A DNA stretch of 64,000 nt from G963668655 sp963668655 (GCA_963668655.2 CAXXPQ010000002.1:310001-374000); one strand, 5' to 3'. Shown: positions 1 through 8,641, counted from the first letter of the stretch. Notes: generated from the letters alone by a model not told the origin. Program-made: numbers and translations.

Positions 1-911
1 CAATCGCCCACCTGGCCGCACTGGACGTTCTGGCAGGGAGCGTAGCATTCCGGATTCTCGTACTGGTCGATCAGGGCTTGAATCCAGTATTCGTTGGTTT
101 CCACGGAGCAATAATGGGCGGTGTAGACCCATCCCTGGGCGGACGTGGACGCTACGCCGGCCACCTGAACGCCGCTGCCGAAATCGTACAGAAGCGGACC
201 GCCCGAATCGCCGGGCGCCACGCCCGTGGCGCCACCGCCGTCCACCGTTATGGCGCTGGCGGCCACCCAGGTGACGGGCATGGTGGTCCAGTAACGGATA
301 TCGTTGTTCTCGGTCAGGTGGGTCATGCCGTATCCCGTGGACTGAGCGTATTGTCCGTTGACGGCGCCCACGCCGCCCCGCTTGATCGGCAGGGGGGTCG
401 CGCCGAAATACGGCGTCTCCAGGATGACCACAGCGGTATCGTTTCTTTCCGTACCGTTCCAGGAGGTGTTGTAATGGACGTTGGAGGCGTCGAGGCGGGC
501 CACCGGATTTCCGCTGTCGGCCCCGATGCGAATCTCCACGTCATCCGGTCCCAGAATGCCCACCTCTTCCTGCTTGATGCAGTGAGCGGCGGTCAACACG
601 ACCCGGGGGCTAATCAACGTTCCCGAGCAAAATCCCTGCTGCCAGGATTTGTAATACAACGCCACCACGGAGGCCTGCTGAGCCTGGGTCAGGTTGGGAT
701 ATAAAGTCGGCGAGGTCTGGCCGTAGTAGATGGGATGAGGATCGGAAAGCGTCACGTCCGGCCTGGAAATCGGACTTAGCGGAAGATCCGGGGTCGCCGC
801 CTGCGGGCCATCGCAACCCAACATTCCCGCCCCAAGCAGGAAAAGCAATACGAATGAAACAGACAGGGATCTCGGAATTTTCAAACGGCATTCAATCGGA
901 TGGTGCGGCAT
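1..911 (-). CDS. Secreted trypsin-like serine protease (S1 family), 3' end outside the window
   Basis: Reading leftward from an ATG at 911, one frame stays open to the window edge, so the C-terminus is missing. The N-terminus is a signal peptide with a hydrophobic core and a lipobox-like MLGC, so this is probably a lipoprotein. The S1 catalytic motifs follow in order: TAAHC (His), NDTAVV (Asp, variant of DIAL) and GDSGGPL (Ser). After the protease domain comes a Cys-rich stretch (CYAPCQNVQCGQ) of the kind seen in the long tails of deltaproteobacterial surface proteins. A purine-rich ribosome site (AAGGAAG) lies about 10 nt before the chosen ATG. An in-frame ATG at 956 is an alternative start. 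The substrate is unknown. The family call is firm; the localisation is inferred. Confidence 0.85.
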   Translation of the reverse strand, partial: MPHHPIECRLKIPRSLSVSFVLLFLLGAGMLGCDGPQAATPDLPLSPISRPDVTLSDPHPIYYGQTSPTLYPNLTQAQQASVVALYYKSWQQGFCSGTLISPRVVLTAAHCIKQEEVGILGPDDVEIRIGADSGNPVARLDASNVHYNTSWNGTERNDTAVVILETPYFGATPLPIKRGGVGAVNGQYAQSTGYGMTHLTENNDIRYWTTMPVTWVAASAITVDGGGATGVAPGDSGGPLLYDFGSGVQVAGVASTSAQGWVYTAHYCSVETNEYWIQALIDQYENPECYAPCQNVQCGQVGD

Positions 912-1135
912 GGTTCTTCTCTTCTTCCTTTCGATATCATCGGCGAACAACGCCATGAAATCCCCCTTTGAGATCCATGCGCCCCGCCTCGGAAAAGGGT
1001 AGGACGAAAGTCGAAGGTTGTCAATGCATTTCATGCGATTGCCGGAACCGAAACCCGGCGTTTTTTCCCGGCAATCGCCGACGGAGGTTTCCGGTTTGGT
1101 GACCGGATCTTTTAAACGCCGACGCGAACGATAGC

Positions 1136-1164
1136 TTGCGAAAACAACGCATTCCGGTTAGAAT
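1136..1164 (+). promoter_or_regulatory. Sigma70-type promoter candidate
   Basis: TTGCGA at 1136 and TAGAAT at 1159 are separated by 17 bp, about 60 bp before the response-regulator/DnaJ gene at 1224. Confidence 0.5.
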
Positions 1165-1223
1165 AAACAGGTTACCGAAGACGTACGAAACCGAAACCAA
1201 ACACGGGCGGGTGGTCCATTTCA

Positions 1224-3407
1224 ATGGCGGATGATGCAAAAAAAGAAGTCATGCGGATTCTGATCGTCGATGACGACAAGGAATTCGCCACGGCTTTGAA
1301 AGAACTCCTGGAAGACGAAGGATTCGACGCCTGGAATGTCGCGAAAGGCGCGGAAGCCCTGGATCTTCTCCGGGAGCGCTATTTCGACGCGATCTTCGTC
1401 GATGCCCTTCTGCCCGCGATGGACGGGTTTTCGCTTTGCAAGGAAATCCGCCTCACGGCCAACACGGATTCCGTGCATTTAATCATGATCTCGGGAGTTT
1501 ACAAGGCCAGCAACCACGAGGCCGAGGCGACGAACAAATATCGTCTTTCCGCCTACCTGGAAAAGCCCGTCGCCGAAGAGCAGGTGATCGCCCTTTTACG
1601 AAAACTGTTCAAATCCAAATATCCGAAAAGCATCACCCGCCCCATGGCCAAGGCCACGGAGGGAAACAAGAAAAGCACGGCAAAGACAACCAGTTCCAAC
1701 CGCACCTTCCGTTTCGTGAACACCTATTTCCTTTACGATCCCAGCCGGATCGCCCTGATCGGAAAAACCTCGGAAGTGCCGCTTCCGGTGCTTTTCTCCC
1801 AGATTCAGGAAAGAAAACTGACCGGACACCTTCTCGTGGTATGGAAAAAGGCGAAGAAAGCCCTGACCATCGTGAAAGGGAATATCGTCGCCATTCAATC
1901 CAATATCATCAACGAATGTCTGGGGCAGCTTCTTCTGAAGGAAGGAACCATCGACCAGGAAACCCTGGATAAATCCCTGGGATTGATGAAGGAAACCGGA
2001 AAAAGCCAGGGAGAGATGCTGCTTCGAATGGGAGTCATGACCTCCCTTCAACTGACGGAATCCATTAAAAGGCAATTCGAGACCAAGCTGTTCAATACCT
2101 TTCCATGGACGGACGCTTCCTACAGTTTCAAGGTGAGGGATGAAATCCCCAAGCATCCCAGCTTCGTGGAAACATCCACCTTGCGTCTCATCCGGCGCGG
2201 GATCACCGAATTCGTCCCGGAACGCACGCTTGAAGCCTGGCTTCGCCCCTACCTGTCCTCGCCCCTGACCGCCGCCGAGGATTGCGAATTGCGCATGCAG
2301 AACGCCGGCTTCAACCTGAAGGAAATTCGTTTCGCGAAAGGATTGGAGGGCGATCGATTCCTGGAAGACGTTATCACCGGTCATTTTCGGAAACCGGCGG
2401 AAATGCGTCGAATGATGCTGACGCTGATCGTCATTCGGGCCGTCCATCTGGAACAGCCGACACGTTACGAAGCTCCCGAAACAACAAAAAGCGGGACGAA
2501 AACCGGCAGTTATATCGGTGTCCGGGAAAACGTGCTGGCCAGCCAGGCCCAGGCCCTTCTGACCGGCCAGACGGGAAGTTTGTCGGAAGAAGAGAAGCAG
2601 AACCGCGCCCGCCAGGACGAACAGGAAAAGATGGCCATGCTGAAGGCCGCCCAGGGGATGGAGGAGGAGCCCCGGAAACTATTCCAGAACTTATTCATCC
2701 AGCGGCGAAAGCTGCGGAACATGACGTATTTCGAGATCTTCGGCGCAACCCGGGACGCCCCCTACGAGGAAATCAAGAAGGCCTACCTGAAAATGGCCAA
2801 AAGCATGCATCCGGATTCCGTTCCTCACGGAAATGTCGTGGAAATCCGCCAACTGGCGGACGAGATCTTTTCCATGGTCACCAAGGCCCATGAAACACTC
2901 ATGGACAAGGAAAAGCGCAAGGAATACACCGAGGTGCTGGAAGGCGGCGGCAACGTGGACGCCACGGGCGAAGTCGCTAAAATTCTGGCCTCCGAGCAGC
3001 ATTTTCACGATGGCAAGGTGGCCATGCGCCGCAAGGACTGGCTCAAGGCCAAGCAGTCCTTCCAGGACGCCATCAAGCTCAACCCCAAGGAAGGAGAATT
3101 CTACAGCGAACTCGGATGGGCGTCCTACAACATGAAGCCCAACGATTCCGTCATCAAGGAAGAAGCCGTCAAGTATCTGGAAAAAGCGATTGAAATGAGT
3201 CCGAAACTGGCGGACGCCCACCACTATCTGGCCATGATCTACAAAACGGAAGGGAAATTGAACAAGGCCGTGGAATACTTCCAACGCACGCTTCAGTTGG
3301 ACCCCCGCCACGCCCGCGCCAAAAGCGAGATGAACCTGATTAAGATGCGTCAGAAACAGAAGGGAAAAGTGGATAAAATGGGCTTCCTGTCCCGCTTCAA
3401 GAAGTAA
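1224..3407 (+). CDS. Response regulator with PATAN (DUF4388), DnaJ and TPR domains
   Basis: A 727-aa cytoplasmic multidomain protein. Residues 10-125 form a receiver domain with acidic residues at 16-18, the phospho-acceptor candidate Asp60 (FVDALLP) and a late Lys in YLEKPV. Residues about 170-330 resemble the PATAN/DUF4388 domain common in deltaproteobacterial signalling proteins. Residues about 505-580 are a J-domain with an intact HPD triad (His529-Asp531), so Hsp70 stimulation is plausible. The C-terminal 130 residues carry TPR helices (for example GEFYSELGWASYNM and ADAHHYLAMIYKTEG). Known family behaviour suggests a phosphorylation-controlled co-chaperone or scaffold; the partner is unknown. 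The last 11 bp overlap the convergent membrane-protein gene. An alternative start at codon 10 (MRILIVDD) cannot be excluded. Confidence 0.85.
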   Translation: MADDAKKEVMRILIVDDDKEFATALKELLEDEGFDAWNVAKGAEALDLLRERYFDAIFVDALLPAMDGFSLCKEIRLTANTDSVHLIMISGVYKASNHEAEATNKYRLSAYLEKPVAEEQVIALLRKLFKSKYPKSITRPMAKATEGNKKSTAKTTSSNRTFRFVNTYFLYDPSRIALIGKTSEVPLPVLFSQIQERKLTGHLLVVWKKAKKALTIVKGNIVAIQSNIINECLGQLLLKEGTIDQETLDKSLGLMKETGKSQGEMLLRMGVMTSLQLTESIKRQFETKLFNTFPWTDASYSFKVRDEIPKHPSFVETSTLRLIRRGITEFVPERTLEAWLRPYLSSPLTAAEDCELRMQNAGFNLKEIRFAKGLEGDRFLEDVITGHFRKPAEMRRMMLTLIVIRAVHLEQPTRYEAPETTKSGTKTGSYIGVRENVLASQAQALLTGQTGSLSEEEKQNRARQDEQEKMAMLKAAQGMEEEPRKLFQNLFIQRRKLRNMTYFEIFGATRDAPYEEIKKAYLKMAKSMHPDSVPHGNVVEIRQLADEIFSMVTKAHETLMDKEKRKEYTEVLEGGGNVDATGEVAKILASEQHFHDGKVAMRRKDWLKAKQSFQDAIKLNPKEGEFYSELGWASYNMKPNDSVIKEEAVKYLEKAIEMSPKLADAHHYLAMIYKTEGKLNKAVEYFQRTLQLDPRHARAKSEMNLIKMRQKQKGKVDKMGFLSRFKK

Positions 3408-4092
3408 ACGGTTCCTTTGGCTCCCTCTTCTTCAGAATTCCCCACTTTTTTTGTATTCCATTCGAGGAAAGATACAAAACCGCCGCCAGAATCGCCGTAA
3501 GGCCGATGGCATACGGGTGCCCGGGACCGTATCCCAACGGCATCAGGAGAGGGCTGAAGGACACCAGGGCGGCCAGCGCGGAAGCATACGCAAGAATTTT
3601 GCGTCTCCAGGAAGAATCCCGGAGATGGGCCATGGAGATCGTGGCGGCCAGAATCGCGATCGTCAGGGCGAAAACATTGCCTCGATGTCGCCAGGGATCG
3701 AAGGCCAGCAGAACTTCGTCCCGGTAGGCCACGAACGCCTTCAGGCTGGCGAAACGATACGTCACCGCCGCCGAGCCCATCAGCAGGGAAATCAACAAGG
3801 TCCAGGGCGTTCGCAAACGTACGGGATTGGGGAGATTCCGGCCCCGAAAGCGAATGGCGGGCGGAGCCTCGAACCCACGCAAAAACGTACCGATGGCGCA
3901 AAACAGAAATACGGCCAGAGGCGCCTCGTGCAGATGGAGAAGCAGATTCCAGTACGGATCGGGCAAACGCTTGGCGAGTCCGAGCATGGAAAAGGTCAGG
4001 ATCAGGCTGATAATCATGGCGTACAGCACACCGCGCTCCATCCGGCAGTCGAAAGGGTGCGTCATCGTAACGCAAAGCGTCGCATCGCGCAA
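3397..4092 (-). CDS. Hypothetical multi-pass membrane protein
   Basis: A 231-aa hydrophobic protein with about six predicted membrane segments, for example around VLYAMIISLILTFSMLGLA, VFALTIAILAATI and YAIGLTAILAAVLYL. I do not recognise a family. The longest reading starts at a TTG (4092) with GAGG about 11 nt upstream; ATG codons at 4065 and 4041 are alternatives with weaker ribosome sites. The gene converges on the upstream regulator and the two reading frames overlap by 11 bp at their 3' ends. An ISAs1-family element lies 79 bp upstream of the start and may have separated it from its original promoter. Confidence 0.6.
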   Translation of the reverse strand: MRDATLCVTMTHPFDCRMERGVLYAMIISLILTFSMLGLAKRLPDPYWNLLLHLHEAPLAVFLFCAIGTFLRGFEAPPAIRFRGRNLPNPVRLRTPWTLLISLLMGSAAVTYRFASLKAFVAYRDEVLLAFDPWRHRGNVFALTIAILAATISMAHLRDSSWRRKILAYASALAALVSFSPLLMPLGYGPGHPYAIGLTAILAAVLYLSSNGIQKKWGILKKREPKEPFTS

Positions 4093-4160
4093 CGGAAACC
4101 TCGTTCCGTTTCCATTGTTTCATTCAACGTTGCAATGTTCCGCAAGACCCCAAAAGCGGT

Positions 4161-4170
4161 GGCGGTGCGT
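4161..4170 (+). repeat. Target-site duplication, left copy
   Basis: GGCGGTGCGT lies directly outside the left end of the ISAs1 element. The identical 10-mer follows the right end. ISAs1-family transposition typically duplicates 8-10 bp. Confidence 0.9.
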
Positions 4171-5377
4171 CAGGGCAATTCAGTTCTAAGGTATTCCCTG
4201 GCAAAGTCGTAAAATCCTGCCTCCTGAATCGAGATGGCGCATGATGGACGGGATGCTGCGATTTCCTTTGATGGTCTGAAGCAGACCCAGGGCGATTCGC
4301 CGAAATGCCCCGGTCGCCGCCGCGCCGCAACCCGCCCGCATCCGGCAGGCATCTTCCCCCATCGAACAATCAAGAACGTGATGAACCTTGTTTTCGATGC
4401 TCCAGTGATTCCGGAAACAGGCGAGTAGTTCTTTCGGCGGCGTTGTCTTCGGAAGGCTGGTCAGGGCGAAAAACACCTCGCGCGTGGGGTTCCCCGTGCG
4501 CTTGCGCTCCGTGATTTTCTCGACCGCCAGCCCTTGAGACAAGTAGGGCCAGTCGAACCAGCCTTCCATCTCGGGGAAGAGATATATTCTCCTCGTTTCG
4601 ATCCGGTCGCCCACCAGATCGTTGTCCGCGAAGTCCGGCGGCGCGGACCGGGCCTCGATCAAGCGTCGCACCTCCTCGTATTGGGTGACCTGGTTCTCCT
4701 TCAGCTTGAAGAGCCAGGCCCCCCTTTTTCCGAGATCCCCCGGCAGAGATCCCGTTGGGCGAACATGGCGTCTCCCGTGACCACCGCGCCCGAAAGCGGC
4801 AGGCCCTCAAGCGCCCGCCGCGCCGCCGCGATCTCGCCTCCGGCCGGCTCGGAAACCACTTGTGAAAGCGGGATTCCCTGGGCCGTGGCGGCATTGACCA
4901 CGTGAAGATACAGGCCGTCGCGGAGGCTTCCTTTGGTCGTTTTGCCGTCCACGGCGATATGGCGGGGACGCCACAGCAGCGACAGCCCGGCGTTTGCCAG
5001 CGCCCGATTGACCGATTCCAGGTCGAGTTTGTGAAACAGATTGGTGTAGACGCCGGGAGCGGGAACGCGCTTGAGCCCGAGAAAATCCAGCATGTCCCGG
5101 TCCTCGGCGTAGGATTCGAGAACGTCTTTCACGTTTTTACGCCCCCGCAGAAAGCCCAGGATAAGAAGCAGCAGCAGGGGCACGAGCTTGTACCGGCGCC
5201 CCTTGATCCGACGGGGATCGGGAATTTCTTCCAGTTGTTCTTTCAATTCCAGATAAAAGCTTGACACGTCCTGCTCCATGATCGTCTCCACATTTGTAGT
5301 ATTTCCAGTATAATACACTTACTACATCTAGTGTCTTAAACCAAAACCTGCATAAAATCAAGAACTGAATTACCCTG
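4171..5377 (-). mobile_element. ISAs1-family insertion sequence, complete ends, frameshifted transposase
   Basis: The element is 1,207 bp with 17-bp terminal inverted repeats: CAGGGCAATTCAGTTCT at 4171-4187, and its complement at 5361-5377 with one mismatch. It is flanked by perfect 10-bp direct repeats. It encodes one DDE transposase on the minus strand, whose stop codon lies inside the left inverted repeat. The insertion separates a membrane-protein gene from the promoter at 5396. Intact ends and a perfect duplication suggest a fairly recent insertion. Confidence 0.93.
4186..5279 (-). pseudogene. ISAs1-family transposase, split by a -1 frameshift at a G6 run
   Basis: The N-terminal half starts at the ATG at 5279, preceded by GGAG. 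It has the family opening (EIPDPRRIKGRRY) and DDE landmarks (HIAVDGKTTKG, VVTGDAMF). The reading frame is lost at an A5G6 run, minus strand of 4719-4729. It continues in the -1 frame as AWLFKLKENQVTQYEE and then the C-terminal part with HWSIENKVHHVLD and MRHLDSGGRIL, ending at 4186. Restored, the protein would be about 364 aa, normal for the family. The family usually has one uninterrupted ORF, so a mutation or a homopolymer sequencing error is more likely than programmed slippage, although a single-tRNA slip on GGG is possible. Confidence 0.85.
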
Positions 5378-5387
5378 GGCGGTGCGT
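5378..5387 (+). repeat. Target-site duplication, right copy
   Basis: GGCGGTGCGT, identical to the 10-mer at 4161-4170, marks the right edge of the ISAs1 insertion. Confidence 0.9.
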
Positions 5388-5395
5388 GTTGCCGC

Positions 5396-5424
5396 TTGAC
5401 ATTGCCTCCTAAGCCCTTTAGAAT
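5396..5424 (+). promoter_or_regulatory. Near-consensus sigma70 promoter
   Basis: A perfect -35 TTGACA at 5396, a 17-bp spacer and TAGAAT at 5419. Expected start of transcription is about 5431. It lies 9 bp beyond the target duplication of the neighbouring IS, so the IS left it intact. Confidence 0.75.
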
Positions 5425-5430
5425 GAAGAC

Positions 5431-5560
5431 AGTGGGTATAAGGCGCATGAAACGGAACGTCTGAGCCACGGGAACGAATACGTTGTAACCTGATCGCCAT
5501 CTGAAGCGTAAAAGAAACACCCCATGAGTGCGCCGGATTGCCCATGGGGGTTTTTCTTTT
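5431..5560 (+). ncRNA. Candidate small structured RNA or attenuator leader (about 125 nt)
   Basis: The stretch runs from a near-consensus promoter to an intrinsic terminator and has no convincing coding frame. The 5' segment (GTGGG..GGCGCA at about 5432-5449) can pair with the 3' segment (TGCGCC..CCCAT at about 5529-5545), giving a long closing stem with an internal bulge. An inner hairpin AACG-AATA-CGTT lies at 5473-5484. The 3' arm of the closing stem overlaps the terminator hairpin, so the two structures exclude each other. The RNA is therefore either a 6S-like stand-alone RNA or a transcription-attenuating leader of the gene at 5590. I cannot assign a known RNA family. Confidence 0.5.
5519..5560 (+). 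terminator. Rho-independent terminator
   Basis: A perfect 7-bp stem CCCCATG/CATGGGG with a 16-nt loop is followed by TTTTTCTTTT. It ends 19 nt before the ribosome binding site of the next gene. Confidence 0.8.
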
Positions 5561-5589
5561 TATGCCGCAGCGGGCGGAAGGAGGATGCA

Positions 5590-6189
5590 ATGAGTTCCAT
5601 GGAGGTTCAACGCTACTCGACGGAAATCAAAGTCTACATCGTCGCCACCACCGTGGTCATCGTTTTCATCATCGGGTTGATCTGGTGGAATTCCGTCAAG
5701 GAAAGCGAGCGCCGCATCCGGCTGGCGAAGATCTATTCCAGCTACCGGGATCTCGGGCTGCACATCGACCAGAACATCAATCTGGATAGTCTTTCCGTCT
5801 GCCGGAAACTTCCCGAACCGGAACGTCCCGAAGAAGAGGAAGGAGAAGATCTCGATCCCGAGGCCGTAAAGAAAGCCCAGGCCCTGAGAGCGGAACAACG
5901 GCGCGAGCAAACCCAGAAAATCCAGATGCTGACCAACCATCTGACCCAGCAATACGGCTACCTGGACGCTCACCGGCCCTTGCAGGACGGATCGCCGGAA
6001 CTGATGACCGACGCCCCGCTGTTTCGGCTGAACGAAACCTACAATGAATTCACGGCCACCTTGCAGATGCTGAGCATCAAATGCGGAGAACTGACCCAAG
6101 ATCAGATCGTCGCCAGAAAGCGGAAGTTCACCCGGGCGCTGGCCCGATTCAACGACAATTTGAAGAAACTGGAGACTCCCCGGAACTGA
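5590..6189 (+). CDS. Single-pass membrane-anchored protein of unknown function
   Basis: A 199-aa protein. The ATG at 5590 is chosen because AAGGAGG sits 5 nt upstream; the frame is open further upstream but runs through the terminator. Residues about 14-34 form one transmembrane segment (VYIVATTVVIVFIIGLIWWN). The rest is polar and helical with an acidic patch (RPEEEEGEDLDPE) and ends in FNDNLKKLETPRN. The layout, with an N-terminal anchor and helical bundle, recalls LemA-like proteins, but the match is weak. It is preceded by the structured leader at 5431-5560 and followed by a terminator, so it is probably monocistronic. Confidence 0.7.
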   Translation: MSSMEVQRYSTEIKVYIVATTVVIVFIIGLIWWNSVKESERRIRLAKIYSSYRDLGLHIDQNINLDSLSVCRKLPEPERPEEEEGEDLDPEAVKKAQALRAEQRREQTQKIQMLTNHLTQQYGYLDAHRPLQDGSPELMTDAPLFRLNETYNEFTATLQMLSIKCGELTQDQIVARKRKFTRALARFNDNLKKLETPRN

Positions 6190-6268
6190 GCGGATTTTCC
6201 AATCGGATCACGTCGTTCGCGAAAGCGCGGGAGTCTCCTTCCGTCCGGCCTCGGCCGGATTCTCCATA

Positions 6269-6303
6269 GCGGACCCGGAAACCACCGGGTCCGCGCTTTT
6301 TTT
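6269..6303 (+). terminator. Rho-independent terminator
   Basis: Perfect 10-bp stem GCGGACCCGG/CCGGGTCCGC with a 6-nt loop and a run of seven T. Confidence 0.92.
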
Positions 6304-6419
6304 AAGGACTTGCCCGTTGCCGAAGAAACTGTCCAGCCGTATCGGGCGAACCGCCACCCAAAAGTAACTTTTCCGCAGCCGCAACCTCCACGGACCCTCC
6401 TGAAATGCCTCGGCTTTGC

Positions 6420-6450
6420 TTGACATTTGCGCGGCTTCGCGTGATAGTAT
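6420..6450 (+). promoter_or_regulatory. Promoter candidate for pcm-ilvE
   Basis: TTGACA at 6420 with TAGTAT at 6445. The 19-bp spacing is long; GATAGT at 6443 gives 17 bp. Confidence 0.4.
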
Positions 6451-6457
6451 CGGCAGG

Positions 6458-7267
6458 GTGACTGTCCTGGCCCCGGCATGGAGGTTGGGTTTGCGGATTC
6501 CGGCGATTATCTGCGGATTGGCGCTACACACGATATTCCTGGTATTTTCCACGTCTTCCATGGCCGGTCCGAAGGAAAAGGATGCGGATATGGCGGAAGA
6601 ACGGGAACGGATGGTTCGTCGCCAGATCGCCGGGCGGGATGTCGCCGATCCCCGCGTACTCGACGCCATGCAGAGCGTTCCCCGCCATGCCTTCGTTCCG
6701 AAATCCTTGAAAAATCAAGCCTATCAGGATCACCCGTTGCCCATCGGAGAGGGGCAGACCATCAGCCAGCCGTACATCGTGGCGAAAATGACGGAACTAT
6801 TGGCCTTGAAAGGCGATGAAATCGTTCTGGAAATCGGCACCGGGTCGGGATATCAGGCCGCCGTGCTGGCGAAACTCGCCCGGCGGGTGTACAGCATCGA
6901 GATCGTCGATTCGCTTTGCCGCAAGGCGGACGCCCTGCTGAAGAGCATGTCCTATGAAAACATCGACGTCCGCTGCGGCGACGGATATGGCGGCTGGCCG
7001 GAGAACGCGCCGTTCGACGCCATCATCGTCACCGCCGCGCCGCCCCGGATTCCGCAAGCCTTGCTGAAGCAGTTGAAGCCGGGCGGCCGCCTGGTTCTTC
7101 CCGTGGGAGAAACCAGCCAGGAACTGCTTCTGGTAACGAAGACCCCGGATGGAAAGATCGAGAAACGTTCGATCTTTCCCGTTCGTTTCGTGCCGATGAC
7201 CGGCGCGGTACAAAAACCCGTGAAGGAGGAAGGTCATGGAGATTCGGATTCGCGAAGTCCCCGCTGA
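6458..7267 (+). CDS. pcm: Protein-L-isoaspartate O-methyltransferase
   Basis: Repairs isoaspartyl residues in aged proteins using S-adenosylmethionine. Family motifs are clear: MVRRQIAGRDVADPRVL, PLPIGEGQTISQPYIVAKM, and the SAM-binding VLEIGTGSGYQAAVLA. The start is uncertain. A GTG at 6458 gives an N-terminal hydrophobic segment resembling a signal peptide (LGLRIPAIICGLALH...), which would make this a secreted form. An ATG at 6590 with AAGGA 7 nt upstream gives the usual cytoplasmic length of about 225 aa. If the promoter at 6420 is real, the GTG start would be almost leaderless. The 3' end overlaps ilvE by 32 bp, suggesting translational coupling. Confidence 0.9.
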   Translation: MTVLAPAWRLGLRIPAIICGLALHTIFLVFSTSSMAGPKEKDADMAEERERMVRRQIAGRDVADPRVLDAMQSVPRHAFVPKSLKNQAYQDHPLPIGEGQTISQPYIVAKMTELLALKGDEIVLEIGTGSGYQAAVLAKLARRVYSIEIVDSLCRKADALLKSMSYENIDVRCGDGYGGWPENAPFDAIIVTAAPPRIPQALLKQLKPGGRLVLPVGETSQELLLVTKTPDGKIEKRSIFPVRFVPMTGAVQKPVKEEGHGDSDSRSPR

Positions 7268-8309
7268 ATACAAAAAGAATCCCAAAGAGGTGCTCGCCGG
7301 TCCCCTGGGATTCGGAAAGCTTTTCACCGACCGGATGTTCCAGGTGAAGTGGACCGAGGAAAAAGGCTGGCACGACGCGGAAATCTGCGCCCACATGCCC
7401 TTGCAACTGGATCCGGCGGCGCTGGTGCTGCATTATGCCCAGGAACTGTTCGAAGGCATGAAAGCCTATTACCTGACGGACGGCAGCATCGGCCTGTTCC
7501 GCCCGGAGATGAACTGCAAACGATTGAACGCCAGCGCCCGACGTCTGGTGATGCCGGAAATCCCGGTGGAAGACCAGATGCAGGCCATCGAGATGCTGGT
7601 GAGGGAACTGCGGGACTGGATCCCCACCCAGCCGGGCTACAGCCTGTATATCCGGCCCACCATGATCGCCACCAACCCGCTGCTGGGCGTCCAGCCGGCG
7701 AGGGAATACCTCTATTTCGTGATCTGCTCGCCCGTGGCGGCGTATTTCGAGCGCGGATTCCAGCCGGTGCGCGTGGCCACGAGCCTGGAGTTCGTTCGCG
7801 CGGCCGTGGGCGGCCTGGGGCAGGTGAAAGCCGGGGCGAACTATGCCGCCAGCCTGATGGCCGCGGCCGAGGCCAAGAAGCGGGGCTACGACCAGGTGGT
7901 CTGGCTCGACGCCAAGGAACACCGCTACATCGAGGAAATGGGCGGCATGAACGTCTTCGTCGTCTACGGCGACACGCTCAAGACCTGTAAGCTCACCGGT
8001 TCGATTCTTCCCGGTATCACGCGGGATTCCATCCTTCACATGGCTTCGGATCTCGGATTGAAGGTGGAGGAAACGCTGCTGGACGTCGACGAAGTCGTAA
8101 AGGATTTCGATAGCGGCAAGGCCACGGAAGCCTTTGCCTGCGGGACGGCGGCGGTGGTGACGGCCATTTCTCATTTCCAGCACGACGGAACGGAACACAA
8201 GCTCGGCGACGGCCAACCCGGCGACGTCACGACGAAACTGTACGAAACGCTCACGGGAATCCAATCCGGCAAGTTGGAAGACCGCTATGGCTGGGTACAT
8301 CGACTGTAA
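7236..8309 (+). CDS. ilvE: Branched-chain amino acid aminotransferase
   Basis: A PLP-dependent class IV aminotransferase that interconverts branched-chain 2-oxo acids and Leu/Ile/Val. The 357-aa length fits the BCAT type found in eukaryotes and many bacteria. The Schiff-base lysine is Lys198 in GQVKAGANYAAS. Other family landmarks are YAQELFEGMKAY, LYIRPTMIATNPLLGV and IEEMGGMNVF. The ATG at 7236 has AAGGAGGAAGG just upstream, inside the end of pcm. A terminator follows at 8336, so pcm-ilvE is a two-gene transcription unit. Confidence 0.95.
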   Translation: MEIRIREVPAEYKKNPKEVLAGPLGFGKLFTDRMFQVKWTEEKGWHDAEICAHMPLQLDPAALVLHYAQELFEGMKAYYLTDGSIGLFRPEMNCKRLNASARRLVMPEIPVEDQMQAIEMLVRELRDWIPTQPGYSLYIRPTMIATNPLLGVQPAREYLYFVICSPVAAYFERGFQPVRVATSLEFVRAAVGGLGQVKAGANYAASLMAAAEAKKRGYDQVVWLDAKEHRYIEEMGGMNVFVVYGDTLKTCKLTGSILPGITRDSILHMASDLGLKVEETLLDVDEVVKDFDSGKATEAFACGTAAVVTAISHFQHDGTEHKLGDGQPGDVTTKLYETLTGIQSGKLEDRYGWVHRL

Positions 8310-8335
8310 TGGTCCGGGATTGCAGGAGAATACGG

Positions 8336-8366
8336 AACGGCGGCCTTACCTGGGTCGCCGTTTTTT
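8336..8366 (+). terminator. Rho-independent terminator after ilvE
   Basis: AACGGCG/CGCCGTT stem with an interrupted inner helix, followed by TTTTTT. Confidence 0.8.
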
Positions 8367-8417
8367 AGGTTCATCTCGGATTTCCGGGAACATCCTTCCC
8401 TCGATGATAAGAAAAAG

Positions 8418-8641
8418 GCGCCTTTTCGTTCCCTTCCCCGACGGAGCCGCCTCGCGTCATGAGGCTTGGAAATCCGGGGCGTTATAGGTCGGCGGTCAAG
8501 GCCGGAGCGAGTGAAACGAGCGGAGCACGTTTAGCCTTGACGGCCGTCCGCGCCCCGGTACAAGCCGGTTGTGACGAGAGGCGAAAGCGCAGGAGGCGGA
8601 AGGGAACCCCTTCCTCGATGGTGGGCCTTGTCCGAAAGCAG
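8418..8641 (+). repeat. Nested-palindrome dispersed repeat, copy 1
   Basis: About 220 bp, roughly 90% identical by eye to the reverse complement of 16913-17136. Four pairs of arms nest perfectly in order: GTTCCCTTCC, CGCCTCGCGTCA, CCGGGGCG, GTCAAGGC, then the apex, then GCCTTGAC, CGCCCCGG, TGACGAGAGGCG, GGAAGGGAAC. The whole element can therefore fold as one long imperfect hairpin. It fills the gap between ilvE and the C25 protease. A frame encoding ASETSGARLALTA is open in both copies, but nothing else supports coding. Confidence 0.85.

Noticed and set aside
5431..5520. TPP-riboswitch-like words (CUGAG, ACCUGAUC, GCGUA)
   Set aside because: The spacing is wrong, the CUGG/CCAG helix is missing, and the downstream gene has no link to thiamine.
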